From: Brachyspira pilosicoli
GTDB taxonomy: Bacteria > Spirochaetota > Brachyspiria > Brachyspirales > Brachyspiraceae
DNA length: 56,982 nt
Assembly: GCF_008016535.1 (NCBI RefSeq)
Contig: NZ_SAXY01000044.1
Coordinates: 1 to 56,982, forward strand
Direction of reading: 5' to 3'
Part shown: piece by piece, positions 34,745 to 44,018 of the stretch
Layout: each line of letters opens with the position of its first letter
Numbering within the stretch: the first letter of the stretch is position 1
Notes under the pieces: generated by a model
Database searches by the model: none
Told to the model about the DNA's origin: nothing
Seen by the model: the letters and a program-made list of their open reading frames with translations, nothing else
Translations under genes and position numbers: made by a program

Positions 34745-35713
34745 ATGAAAGATATTATAATAAAAAAATTTAAACAAAAAAAATTGTTATCCTATATAAC
34801 AAACAGATTTTGGATTAAAGCTTTATGTTTAGTAATGTCTTTTATGCTTTTCTTGTATGTAAGATATCAGCAGGAATATAATAAAGAATATACCACAAAA
34901 TTAAATATAAAAAATCTTCCTGCAAAACTATTAATTGCTAACGACATCAAAGAAACTATAACTATAGGCGTAAAAGGATTTAAAGATAATATATATGAGC
35001 TTCCAAGAGATTTTTCTGCTTATATAGATTTAACCAATGCACAAATTGGAAGTAATATGTATAGGGTATATTTAGAAGACGATGCGGATTATTCATCACT
35101 TAACATCAGTATAAATCCAAACAAAATACCAGTAGTGTTAGACCAATTAGCATACAAAACTGTTCCTATAGAAGTACAAACAGTAGGAAAAGCATCATTA
35201 GGGCTTGAAATTGAAAATATTATAATTAATCCTTCAAACACAATAATATCAGGTCCTAAAACTTTAATATCTCAAATAGATAAATTATATACTAGAACTA
35301 TAGATCTTGATGATAAATATTTAGATTATAACACTAAACTTAATTTAAATATACCTCCAAATATTAAATCTGATACTTCCAGAGTAGATGCTAGTATAAT
35401 TTTTAATAAAGATATAGAAATAGTAACATTTGAAAATATAGAATTAAATATAAACAATTTAAATAGCAGATTTAATATAAAATACAGTGAACCTTTAATT
35501 GTTAAAAAAATTGTATTAGAAATGAATAAAAACTTAATAGAAAACTTAAAAAAAGAGGATATACTACTTTCATTAAATTTAATAAACATCACAAATGAAG
35601 GTATATATTCTAATATTTCAATAGAAGCAAATATTCCAGATTATGCTAAATTATCATATATAGAACCTTCATTTTTCAATATAGAAGTAGAAAAAATATG
35701 GACAAATCAATAA
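34745..35713 (+). CDS. cdaR: YbbR-domain protein, CdaR-like regulator
   Basis: 322 residues. One N-terminal membrane helix (LCLVMSFMLFLYVRYQ, about 27-42), then extracytoplasmic YbbR repeats: TTKLNIKNLPAKLLIAN, VGKASLGLEIENIIINPSNTIISGPKTLI and a third divergent unit. CdaR tunes the activity of CdaA, and the adjacent cyclase supports that role. Its 3' end overlaps the NusG-II gene by 16 bases. Confidence 0.85.
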   Translation: MKDIIIKKFKQKKLLSYITNRFWIKALCLVMSFMLFLYVRYQQEYNKEYTTKLNIKNLPAKLLIANDIKETITIGVKGFKDNIYELPRDFSAYIDLTNAQIGSNMYRVYLEDDADYSSLNISINPNKIPVVLDQLAYKTVPIEVQTVGKASLGLEIENIIINPSNTIISGPKTLISQIDKLYTRTIDLDDKYLDYNTKLNLNIPPNIKSDTSRVDASIIFNKDIEIVTFENIELNINNLNSRFNIKYSEPLIVKKIVLEMNKNLIENLKKEDILLSLNLINITNEGIYSNISIEANIPDYAKLSYIEPSFFNIEVEKIWTNQ

Positions 35714-36075
35714 TAAAAAATATTAGGTTTGGGGATATTATTATTATTTTGATTATAGTAATATCCATTATTTATTATGGAAAAAACTTGATAGAAAACA
35801 ATAGCAGTAAAATTATAATAGATACTCCTTCAAAATCTTTAAGATATGATTTGAATACAGACAGAGAAATAAAAGCAGAAGGGCTTATTGGAGAGACTAC
35901 TATTATTATAAAAGACAAAAAAGTAAAATTTGAATATTCTCCATGCAGGGATAAACTTTGCATAAAAGCAGGCGAATTAAAAAATGCCCCTATAATATGC
36001 ATGCCAAATGGAGTGTTAATAAGATTTGAAAAAAATACTGAAAATGATATAACAATAGATTCTGTTGTACAATAA
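35698..36075 (+). CDS. NusG domain II membrane-anchored protein
   Basis: 125 residues. One N-terminal membrane helix (IIIILIIVISIIYYG) followed by a NusG-II fold: GLIGETTIIIKDKKVKFEYS, then CRDKLCIKAGELKNAPIICMPN, whose Cys pattern (C..C.....C) is typical of these small proteins. They commonly sit beside Gx-type transporter genes, as here. Function is not established. Confidence 0.83.
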   Translation: MDKSIIKNIRFGDIIIILIIVISIIYYGKNLIENNSSKIIIDTPSKSLRYDLNTDREIKAEGLIGETTIIIKDKKVKFEYSPCRDKLCIKAGELKNAPIICMPNGVLIRFEKNTENDITIDSVVQ

Positions 36076-36107
36076 ATGTTATACAATAAATAAAGGTTTT
36101 TTAATAT

Positions 36108-36617
36108 ATGACACTTTTTGAAGAAATTAAAACACATACTGGCAAAAGAAGAGTTTATGATATAATATTTTTTGCTTTTTTATCTTCATTTATTGCCGCA
36201 ATAGAAAATATGTTTCCAAGGCCCATACCATATTTTAGGATAGGGTTTTCTTTTATTATTATATTAATGGTTTTAGATTCATTTAATTTGAAAGAACTCC
36301 TTCTTATGATAGCAATAAAAAATATATCGGTTGCTATAGTATTTGCATATATTCTTACCCCTCCATTTTATCTTGGAATAACTGGCGGGATTATGTCTGT
36401 TATAGTAATGAAGGCAATGAGAAATTTTAAAAACATTTTTTCGCTTTTGGGTGTAAGCATTACCGGAGCATTAGTAAGCAATTTATCACAAGCAATACTT
36501 TCTCAATATCTTTTTAATTTGCCGGATATAAAATTTTTAATACTTCCTGTGTTAATAATATCATTAATAACAGGAAGCATAATAGGAATATTCACTATTA
36601 TTTTTAACAGAGAATAA
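36108..36617 (+). CDS. Gx transporter / heptaprenyl diphosphate synthase component I-like membrane protein
   Basis: 169 residues with about five membrane helices. AAIENMFPRPIPYFRIGFSFIIILM and YLGITGGIMSVIVMKAMRNF match the Gx family, with Gly-rich helix turns. The name 'heptaprenyl synthase component I' is historical; a substrate-binding ECF-like role has been suggested for the family. Probably last gene of the c-di-AMP operon. Confidence 0.8.
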   Translation: MTLFEEIKTHTGKRRVYDIIFFAFLSSFIAAIENMFPRPIPYFRIGFSFIIILMVLDSFNLKELLLMIAIKNISVAIVFAYILTPPFYLGITGGIMSVIVMKAMRNFKNIFSLLGVSITGALVSNLSQAILSQYLFNLPDIKFLILPVLIISLITGSIIGIFTIIFNRE

Positions 36618-36977
36618 AAAATATTAGAAGTGTTTCAAAACTTAGAGGGATAATTAATTATAATAAAAATTTTATAGTTTATTAAAAATTTTTTATTTAA
36701 AAAATATATATAATGACACTATATGCTTATGTCTATACTTCATAAAAATGCAGTTCTTTTGGTTCTTTTATACCAATAAAAGAACTGGGGTGCTGCACGG
36801 TGTGTACTTCGTTAAGGGCAAAGCCCTGCAAATATATTAATTTAAGTGCAAATATTGAAGTTTTCCCTTACATTTAGCTAAAGTGTAAGTTAAGAAAACA
36901 ATACTATTTTATATGTAATATAAATTATTAAATTAAAAAATATAAATATTTACTAATTTAGTTATAAAACAAATCCA
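36618..36977. repeat. Gap with one dispersed hairpin repeat
   Basis: The repeat spans about 36745-36842. Hairpin A uses AGTTCTTTT (36752-36760) and AAAAGAACT (36778-36786). It is followed by GGGGTGC and AGGGCAAAGCCCTGC. The flanks are plain A/T-rich DNA; no gene seen. Confidence 0.75.
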
Positions 36978-37976
36978 TTACAAAGTAGCAAACTTATAAA
37001 TAGTTCTATGCTTAAACTCTCTATCTGGATAAAGTATTATACTTGGAAAATGATTATAATTTAGTGCTAAAGTAAAATACTGTGTCTCCAAGCAAAAAGC
37101 CTCATGTTTGTTTAATACTTGTCCTCTCACCTGTAAATTGTTTAGAGAATTAGCAGTGTAAAACAAAACAGAAGGCATATCTGTAAACACTTCTAAAGAT
37201 ATTAAACTCTCCTCAGAAACAACTTTCACTCTAGATTTTTTTATATCATTATCATCAAATACAAAACAATTATCGCATCCGCCTTTAGCTTTTATTATAG
37301 TGTCAATATCTTTCATATTTCTAAAATCATAAGGAGTATTATCAACTTTTAAAATCTCTCCGGAACTATCCCCATTTTCATTTTCAGGTAAATAATAATT
37401 AGCATCTATTGATATTTTATGATTGTTAATCTTACCCTTTCCATTCAAATTAAAATAAGAATGATTCATTATGTTTACTGGAGTTGGTTTATCAGTTATT
37501 GCTCTATAATCTATTATAACTTCATTATCTTCTGTAAGTGTGTATGTAACAGTTAAATCTAAATTACCAGGGTATCCTTCTTCACCGTCTTTTGATAAAT
37601 AATGAAACTCTATTTTTTTATCAGCAATTTGTTTTGAAGTAAAAAACACATAAGACATCCCATCTGCTCCGCCATGCGTATGATGAGGTGCCTTGTTTGG
37701 ATTTAATTTATATTCTTTATCTCCTATTTTAAAACTAGAGTTCAAAGTTTTACCAGCCACCCTTCCAACGGTACCTCCCATATGACCATTTTTTGCCTTG
37801 GCACTGTAAAAGCTAACATCATCAGAACCAAAAGCCACTTCAATATTTTCACCTTTTTTGTTTTTGAAAAATATACCCGTTATAGAAGCTCCAACATCTG
37901 CTAACTTTAGTTTTAAACCGTTACCATTTTCTAATGTATATAAAAATCCGTTTTCTCCAAACTTTTCTTTTATCAT
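36978..37976 (-). CDS. galM: Galactose mutarotase (aldose 1-epimerase)
   Basis: 332 residues. APHHTHGGADG (substrate His), IMNHSYFNLNGKG (second His) and CLETQYF (catalytic Glu near the C-terminus) are all present. It interconverts alpha and beta anomers of hexoses. AGGAG precedes the ATG. It stands alone; no gal operon is in view. Confidence 0.94.
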   Translation of the reverse strand: MIKEKFGENGFLYTLENGNGLKLKLADVGASITGIFFKNKKGENIEVAFGSDDVSFYSAKAKNGHMGGTVGRVAGKTLNSSFKIGDKEYKLNPNKAPHHTHGGADGMSYVFFTSKQIADKKIEFHYLSKDGEEGYPGNLDLTVTYTLTEDNEVIIDYRAITDKPTPVNIMNHSYFNLNGKGKINNHKISIDANYYLPENENGDSSGEILKVDNTPYDFRNMKDIDTIIKAKGGCDNCFVFDDNDIKKSRVKVVSEESLISLEVFTDMPSVLFYTANSLNNLQVRGQVLNKHEAFCLETQYFTLALNYNHFPSIILYPDREFKHRTIYKFATL

Positions 37977-38138
37977 ATAAATTTCTCCTAATTAAATATA
38001 ATCTTACAAAAATTAAACATATAAATTTTAATATTCCAAAACTTATATAGCCTTATTATACATTAATAAAATAAAACTGCAAAAATAGTTATTGATTATT
38101 TATATATATTATGTTAATATAATTATGTTAATATAATT

Positions 38139-39830
38139 ATGATAACTAAAGACAGCTACCTAAAAAATAACCTGATAGCCTATATCGGTAATAAAAGAAG
38201 ACTTCTGCCCTTTATAGAAAATGCATTTCTAAATATTTTGCAAGAAGATAAAAATATAAAAACTGCATTAGATTTGTTTGCTGGAAGCGGAAGCGTGTCA
38301 AGACTTTTAAAAACTCTTAATTTAAAAGTATATTCAAATGATTGGGAGTATTATTCATATATATTAAACTACGCACATATATGCATAAACGAAAAAGATG
38401 TAAATAATATGTTTAAGCATACAGGAGGCGTTGAAAACACTATTAACATAATAAACAGCATAAAAAATATTGATGATAAAGATAGATACATTTCAAAATA
38501 TTATGCCCCCTTAGATGACAATAATCCAGATTTAAAAAATGAAAGATTATTCTACACTCAATATAATGCCACAAGAATAGATATAATAAGACACAACATA
38601 GAAGAACTTTACAAAAATAAAGCAATAAATAAAAAAGAATATTATTATCTATTAGCTTCTATAATATATGAAGGGGCAACGCATACAAACACATCGGGCG
38701 TATTTAAAGCTTTTCACTCTGGTTTTGGAGGAAGAAACAAAGACGCTTTAAAAAGAATACTTTCGCCAATATCATTAAAAGAGCTTTCTTTATATGACGG
38801 AATAAAAGGTGAAGTAAGTATGCTTGATGCAAATGAATATGTATTAAAAAATAAAGATAAGCATTTTGATTTGGTGTATTTAGATCCTCCTTATAATCAG
38901 CATCAATATGGAAGTAATTATCATTTATTAAACACAATAGCACTATGGGACAAACCTGCAATAAATAGAGAAATATATATAAACGGCAAAAAAACAGATA
39001 AAGGCGGTATAAGAAAAGATTGGGTTAAAACAAAATCTGACTACTGCTATAAAAAAACGGCAAAAGATGCATTTAAAAACTTAATAGATAATATAAATGC
39101 AAGTCATATAGTATTGAGTTATTCTACAGACGGTATAATAGATTATGATGATTTGATTTCAATATTAGAAAGCAAAGGCAAATTAAAAATAGTAACTTCA
39201 GAGTATACAAAATATAGAGGAGCAAAACGCTCTGTAATAAATAAAACCAAAAATGTAGAATATTTATTTATAGTTGACACTAAAAAAAATAATACAAGCA
39301 GCAAAAATAATAATATAAAGTACATTGAAAATATAAGATTAAAATTAAATAACCCTGTAGATACCATAAAAGATAATTTGGTATTTGAAAACAAAAAAGA
39401 AGGAAATATCATATTAAAATTAGAATATACAACACATATAATAAATCAAGAAGAAATATGCCAAACATTAAAAAATAAATCATTAGAATATATAAAATTG
39501 TTTTCAGAGTTTTTAAATAAGCATATAAAAGAAAATAATATAGAAGCTTTAAAAATATATTTATCACACTTAAAAAACGCCATATTAATAAACGACAAAA
39601 AACTAATAAAATATTTTTCAAATCATATACTAACAATATATACAAGACTATGCTCAAAGAGGTCTAATGAATATATAGTTGATATCACAAATGAAATATT
39701 AAACATCATATCCTACTATAAACTTGATGATATAATATATATAGATAAAATAAAAAAGAGAATAGTTTATAATATATCACATTCAGAGATATCAGAAGAG
39801 AATAAAAAGAATATATTAGTAAAATTATAA
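38139..39830 (+). CDS. Adenine-specific DNA methyltransferase (D12-like) with C-terminal extension
   Basis: 563 residues. AYIGNKRRLLPFI, motif I LDLFAGSGSVSR (about 44-55) and motif IV YLDPPYNQHQYGSNYHLLN (about 247-265) place it with Dam/D12-type N6-adenine methyltransferases. After about residue 370 a helical, Lys/Asn-rich 190-residue tail has no family I know. No restriction enzyme gene adjoins, so it is a solitary methylase or one with a distant partner. There is no obvious ribosome site, and a 14-base tandem repeat (TATGTTAATATAAT) immediately precedes the ATG. Confidence 0.86.
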   Translation: MITKDSYLKNNLIAYIGNKRRLLPFIENAFLNILQEDKNIKTALDLFAGSGSVSRLLKTLNLKVYSNDWEYYSYILNYAHICINEKDVNNMFKHTGGVENTINIINSIKNIDDKDRYISKYYAPLDDNNPDLKNERLFYTQYNATRIDIIRHNIEELYKNKAINKKEYYYLLASIIYEGATHTNTSGVFKAFHSGFGGRNKDALKRILSPISLKELSLYDGIKGEVSMLDANEYVLKNKDKHFDLVYLDPPYNQHQYGSNYHLLNTIALWDKPAINREIYINGKKTDKGGIRKDWVKTKSDYCYKKTAKDAFKNLIDNINASHIVLSYSTDGIIDYDDLISILESKGKLKIVTSEYTKYRGAKRSVINKTKNVEYLFIVDTKKNNTSSKNNNIKYIENIRLKLNNPVDTIKDNLVFENKKEGNIILKLEYTTHIINQEEICQTLKNKSLEYIKLFSEFLNKHIKENNIEALKIYLSHLKNAILINDKKLIKYFSNHILTIYTRLCSKRSNEYIVDITNEILNIISYYKLDDIIYIDKIKKRIVYNISHSEISEENKKNILVKL

Positions 39831-40296
39831 TTATAGTGAAATTTTTAATTTTTGTGTGGACTATCCCCATGCGAAGCGTTGCCGAAGGGCGAAAACTTTG
39901 ACGAAGTCCACACCGTGTAAGGCGGGAAAAAGTTGAATAAAAATAAGAACATAAATTATAGTTGTTTAATATATACTAAAAAATTTTTATGTTTTTTAGT
40001 ATTTGCGGGGACTAGCCACCGCACCCCTAGTTCTTTTGCGACCGAAGGAAGTGTCCTTGTGGCGTGGCACAAAGAACAAAAAAGACTATATTTTTAATCT
40101 CAAATTTAGGTTTCATAATATATTTAATATATATTACTAAAATATTAGCTATAGTATGTGCGTTTTTTGCAACTTTTTTGAGCGACAAAAAAGTTGATAA
40201 TATTTTTTCACAAATATAAAAATTGACAAAATATAGTTGTTTAGGTATATATAACACTTAGACAATTATATTTTGCCAATATAGTAAATTACAGTT
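39831..40296. repeat. Gap with dispersed hairpin repeats and promoter-like edge
   Basis: 39895-39955 repeats (inverted) the GACGAAGTCC...GGCGGGAAAAAGTTGAATAA segment seen near 21000 and 51130. 39985-40090 is a hairpin repeat with TAGTTCTTTTGCGACCGAAG and a distal AAAGAAC. 40160-40200 has CAACTTTTTTGAGCGACAAA and AAAGTTG arms. 40223-40251 is TTGACA-17-TATATA, identical over 29 bases to 51058-51086. No gene. Confidence 0.75.
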
Positions 40297-40839
40297 TTAA
40301 TTTCTTATGCTAAACTCGCATCCGCAGTAATGCTGTCTATAAAGCCCTGCCTCATTAGCTATTATATTAGTCTTTTTAAATCCGTCTTTTTTCTTAAAAT
40401 CTATATGCAAATATTCTATATTATCATATTTAGAAGCAATACTGTTTCCTATCATCTCTATAGCCTTGCTGTTTTTATGCGGACTCACACTCATAACAGT
40501 AGTAACATATTTTGCATTAATACTATGAGCATATTCAAAAGCCTTAGATATTCTATGCTTAAAACAAATATTGCACCTAGCACCCTTTTCAGGCTCATTC
40601 TCAAAACCCTTTATATCATTATACCAATCTTTTATATACGCTTCATTTTCTTCTATATATATGTCTATATTGTTATCTTTAGTAAACTTTATAAACTCAT
40701 CTCTTCGTCTGTTATACTCTTCTATAGGATAAATATTAGGGTTATAAAAATAAAAAATAGTGTCATAATCTTCAAGTAAAGTTCTAGGATAACACATACA
40801 AACAGCACAGCATGTATGAACGACTAATTTCTCTCTCAT
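40297..40839 (-). CDS. queH: Epoxyqueuosine reductase QueH
   Basis: 180 residues. The QueH cysteine pattern is complete: HTCCAVC near the N-terminus, GARCNICFKHR in the middle and YRQHYCGCEFS at the end, along with YNPNIYPIEEYNRR and TTVMSVSPHKN. QueH performs the last step of queuosine synthesis in tRNA with an Fe-S cluster, replacing QueG. Other que genes are not nearby. Confidence 0.95.
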   Translation of the reverse strand: MREKLVVHTCCAVCMCYPRTLLEDYDTIFYFYNPNIYPIEEYNRRRDEFIKFTKDNNIDIYIEENEAYIKDWYNDIKGFENEPEKGARCNICFKHRISKAFEYAHSINAKYVTTVMSVSPHKNSKAIEMIGNSIASKYDNIEYLHIDFKKKDGFKKTNIIANEAGLYRQHYCGCEFSIRN

Positions 40840-40899
40840 TTTTTAATTGCACCAATTATTGTTTTATTATTTTTTGGTTCATTATTTTACTTATAATCT

Positions 40900-42132
40900 T
40901 TATCTCTTATTAGCTTTTAAATTAATTGTCTTATCATCGAAACTGTTTATAATTATTTGATAGCCCATATTTTTCGCCTTAGCATTAATATCAACGGCTA
41001 AATCTCTGCTGCTTCCAACATACTGCACAACATATCTTGATGAATCTCCGCTTATTCCTCTATTATAAACGCTTTTAAGATTTTCTATATTTTTCTTAAG
41101 AGCCTCTTCAAAACCTATAGAATCATTAAAATCAAGCCCTGTAACATATATAGTATATTCCGTACCATTTTGAACTTCATTTTGCCACTTATTTACTATT
41201 TGATTAATAAAATCTTCAGAAATAGAATCAGCCGATTTTACTAAAGCAATAGAATGAGCATCTTTTTCGCTTCCGCCTACCCCTCCAGCTTGATGAGTAG
41301 CACGAGCTATAGTACTATAATCAGATACATTCACAGCAGTAATGGCAACATCGCTTCTATAACTTTTTAAAGCAGTACCTTGTATAGTGGTAAAATATGC
41401 AGCATCAGCCTTGCCAAGTATAGCAATCTGAGCACCTGTGGCTTCTGCTATTTTTTTTACGGTAGAAGATGAATTGTCAGAATAGCTAATATTTTCACTT
41501 CTTACAACATTTCTTAAAGAACTAGCACTTACAAATTTAAAACCCTTATCGCTCATATTTTTTTCAAGTTCCACATTAAATGCATCACTTAATTCGCCAT
41601 TATCATCAGTAACAAGCACAACTATTAAAGGCATATTTTTTCTATCTAACAATATACCCATAGCCTGCAAATTGTCCTGAAGCATATCTACTCCCACAAC
41701 TGCCTCTATTTTGGCATACCATACAGATGAGCTTTTTGTAATAGAAAGCACTTTATAAGAAGAAATATATCCAGTAGTGTTATCATATATTTTAGAGCTT
41801 ATGAGTTTATTATTTTCAACCAAAGTAGTACCATTAACTATAGAGCCAACCGCCTGTTCAACAGCATTTCTTTTAGCACTTTCTAAAGCCCTGTCTATAG
41901 CATTAGCCTCTCCTCTATTATCAGAAGAAGCAAACCCTTCGGCTACTATCTTTGTAGTTTTACCGCCTTTGAAATCTGGATTCTTCCAATTATTAATAAC
42001 TCCTATCTCTCCTGTATCCTCTCCTATAAGAACTCCGCTTTGCGTACTCTTTGAAGTGGTTGCACATGATATAAAAAATATCATTAAAAACATTGCTAAA
42101 AATAATTTATATAATCTCTTCATAAAACTCAT
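40900..42132 (-). CDS. Lipoprotein with FlgT/LPP20-like domain
   Basis: 410 residues; a start three codons later (42123) is equally possible. Lipobox FISC (Cys about 23). Residues about 55-155 resemble the FlgT N-terminal/LPP20 fold: IVAEGFASSDNRGEANAIDRA, AVEQAVGSIVNGTTLVENN, GYISSYKVLSITKSSSVWYA. The middle (LIVVLVTDDN..., AEATGAQIAILGKADAAYF) looks like the CsgG/TolB-like nucleotide-free fold found in FlgT. In Vibrio FlgT belongs to the flagellar H-ring; a flagellar role in a spirochaete is only a suggestion. Confidence 0.72.
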   Translation of the reverse strand: MSFMKRLYKLFLAMFLMIFFISCATTSKSTQSGVLIGEDTGEIGVINNWKNPDFKGGKTTKIVAEGFASSDNRGEANAIDRALESAKRNAVEQAVGSIVNGTTLVENNKLISSKIYDNTTGYISSYKVLSITKSSSVWYAKIEAVVGVDMLQDNLQAMGILLDRKNMPLIVVLVTDDNGELSDAFNVELEKNMSDKGFKFVSASSLRNVVRSENISYSDNSSSTVKKIAEATGAQIAILGKADAAYFTTIQGTALKSYRSDVAITAVNVSDYSTIARATHQAGGVGGSEKDAHSIALVKSADSISEDFINQIVNKWQNEVQNGTEYTIYVTGLDFNDSIGFEEALKKNIENLKSVYNRGISGDSSRYVVQYVGSSRDLAVDINAKAKNMGYQIIINSFDDKTINLKANKR

Positions 42133-42281
42133 AAACCTAAAAAATATTTTCTAATAAATATATATTATAATCAAAGCCTTATTTTTTCAAGCGATAATAT
42201 TTTTTAAGATTTAAACATTATAATTATTAAAAAATAAAAAATATACATATCTATAACTCATAAAAAAATTTATTATAAATA

Positions 42282-42334
42282 TTGACATCATAATGAAAAT
42301 ATGTTATATATTGTTGTAACAGTAATTATTACAA
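42282..42334 (+). promoter_or_regulatory. Promoter and operator-like palindrome upstream of nhaC
   Basis: TTGACA at 42282-42287, 17-base spacer, TATATA at 42305-42310. Straight after the -10 comes the inverted repeat TTGTAA (42314-42319)/TTACAA (42329-42334) with 9 bases between the arms, covering the expected start of transcription, as for a repressor operator or a 5' RNA hairpin. Confidence 0.55.
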
Positions 42335-42368
42335 TATTCAAAGAATATATTTAATTATGGAGCCATTT

Positions 42369-43784
42369 ATGCATACAAAAAAAATAAATACATTCTTCAA
42401 ACTATTTCCTCTTATTTTTATACTCATCACTGTTTTAATATTCACTGTACAATATGGAGTTCCAATAGAGTTTTTACTTACAATAGGAACATTAATAGCA
42501 TGCATAATAGCATATTTTGCAGGATATAAATGGAAAGATATGGAAAATGCCTTCATAAAAAAAATTGTTGATACTTGGCTTGGTGTTTTAATATTTATAT
42601 TAATAGGTATAGTAGTAGGCTCTTGGGTATATTCTGGAACAGTGCCTATGTTAATATATTACGGCATAAAATTTATTCACCCTTCTTTTATACCTGTAAT
42701 GGCTTTTATTGTAACATCATTTCTTTCTATATTTACTGGTACTTCTTGGGGCTCTGCTTCCACTGCTGGCGTTGCATTCATTGGTATTGCTCAGGCTACA
42801 AATACTCCACTTCCATTGGTTGCTGGTGCTGTTATAAGCGGGGCGTATCTTGGCGATAAAAACTCTCCTATATCGGACACTACTGTTTTAGCAGCTCTCG
42901 GTGCTGGCACTACCCTACAAAATCACATAAAAACTATGCTTGTAAATACTATTCCTTCTGCAATACTTGCCGCTGTAGTTTTTACAATATTAGGTTTTAA
43001 TGCCGCTCCAATTAATTCTGATATTCTAAACCTAAAAGAAGCTAGCGAAATATTAACTTCATTAGAAAATATTTATAATTTCAATATATTATTACTCATT
43101 CCTCCTATATTTGTGCTTGCTGCAAGTGTAAAAGGTGTTAATCCTGTAATAACAATGTTTATAGGAAGTTTGCTTGCAATAATATTAGGGGCATTTATTC
43201 AAAACTTTGGTTTTATTAATTCTATGAAATCTTTTGTAACAGGGTTTAATATATCAATGTCTCCTACCGTTAATCCTGATACTGTGCCTCAAAACCTCCA
43301 TATCCTATTAAACCGAGGCGGTATGATTAGCACTATGCCTAGTGTATTGTTTTTAATATTAGCACTAACATACGGAGCTATGCTTGAACTTTTGGGTACT
43401 TTTCAAACCTTAATAACATTATTAATAAAAATAACCAAAGGAAGAAGAAGCTTAATATTTATAACATGGCTTACAACATTCACTATAAACTCAGCATTAA
43501 GCAGTTTACAATTTACTTTCTTAACTTTGGGAAATGTGCTTCAAACAGTATACGATAAATACAACATCAATAGAGGCGTATTATCAAGAACTATGGAAGA
43601 AGGAGGAACACTTACTGAGGTTTTACTTCCATGGACAATCACAGGTGTTTATATGACTACTATACTTGGAGTACACACTTTAGAATATATGCCTTATTCG
43701 TTTTTTAATTTAATAAGCATATGTATATCATTTATCTATATGCTCACGCTCCCGAAATTCGCTGTGGGTATTAGTAAAATTTAA
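42369..43784 (+). CDS. nhaC: NhaC-family Na+/H+ antiporter
   Basis: 471 residues from ATG 42369, chosen for GGAG 6 bases upstream (the frame opens 12 bases earlier). About eleven membrane helices. The NhaC signature FTGTSWGSASTAGVAFIGIA and AYLGDKNSPISDTTVLAA is intact, and a C-terminal RTMEEGGTLTEVLLPWT matches the family. It exchanges Na+ and H+ (or malate/lactate in MleN relatives). Possible repressor operator upstream. Confidence 0.9.
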   Translation: MHTKKINTFFKLFPLIFILITVLIFTVQYGVPIEFLLTIGTLIACIIAYFAGYKWKDMENAFIKKIVDTWLGVLIFILIGIVVGSWVYSGTVPMLIYYGIKFIHPSFIPVMAFIVTSFLSIFTGTSWGSASTAGVAFIGIAQATNTPLPLVAGAVISGAYLGDKNSPISDTTVLAALGAGTTLQNHIKTMLVNTIPSAILAAVVFTILGFNAAPINSDILNLKEASEILTSLENIYNFNILLLIPPIFVLAASVKGVNPVITMFIGSLLAIILGAFIQNFGFINSMKSFVTGFNISMSPTVNPDTVPQNLHILLNRGGMISTMPSVLFLILALTYGAMLELLGTFQTLITLLIKITKGRRSLIFITWLTTFTINSALSSLQFTFLTLGNVLQTVYDKYNINRGVLSRTMEEGGTLTEVLLPWTITGVYMTTILGVHTLEYMPYSFFNLISICISFIYMLTLPKFAVGISKI

Positions 43785-44018
43785 TTCTATTATAGTATTA
43801 TATACTAAAATTTTACGTTTTGTCAAAATTATGCTTTTATGTTTTTTATTTGTGGTGGCTTTGCCCCCACACCCCCAGTTCTTTTGCTGCCGCAAAGAAC
43901 CAAAAAGGCTGCATTTTTAGCCCAAACATAGTTGTTTAGATATAAACAATAAAAATAATTGATTTATATCAAATATACTGTAATATAGTTATAAATACAT
44001 ATCGGAGTTTAATGCCTA
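43785..44018. repeat. Gap with one dispersed hairpin repeat
   Basis: The repeat copy at 43838-43925 has hairpin GTTCTTTTGC (43878-43887)/GCAAAGAAC (43892-43900) with a 4-base loop, and hairpin B around GTGGTGGCTTTGCCCCCAC. A promoter-like TTGACA (complement of 43821-43826), 16 bases, TATATA (complement of 43799-43804) points left on the minus strand. Confidence 0.7.

Noticed and set aside
42338-42556. 72-codon minus-strand frame over the nhaC start
   Set aside because: Overlaps the antiporter start antisense, with no ribosome site and no similarity seen.
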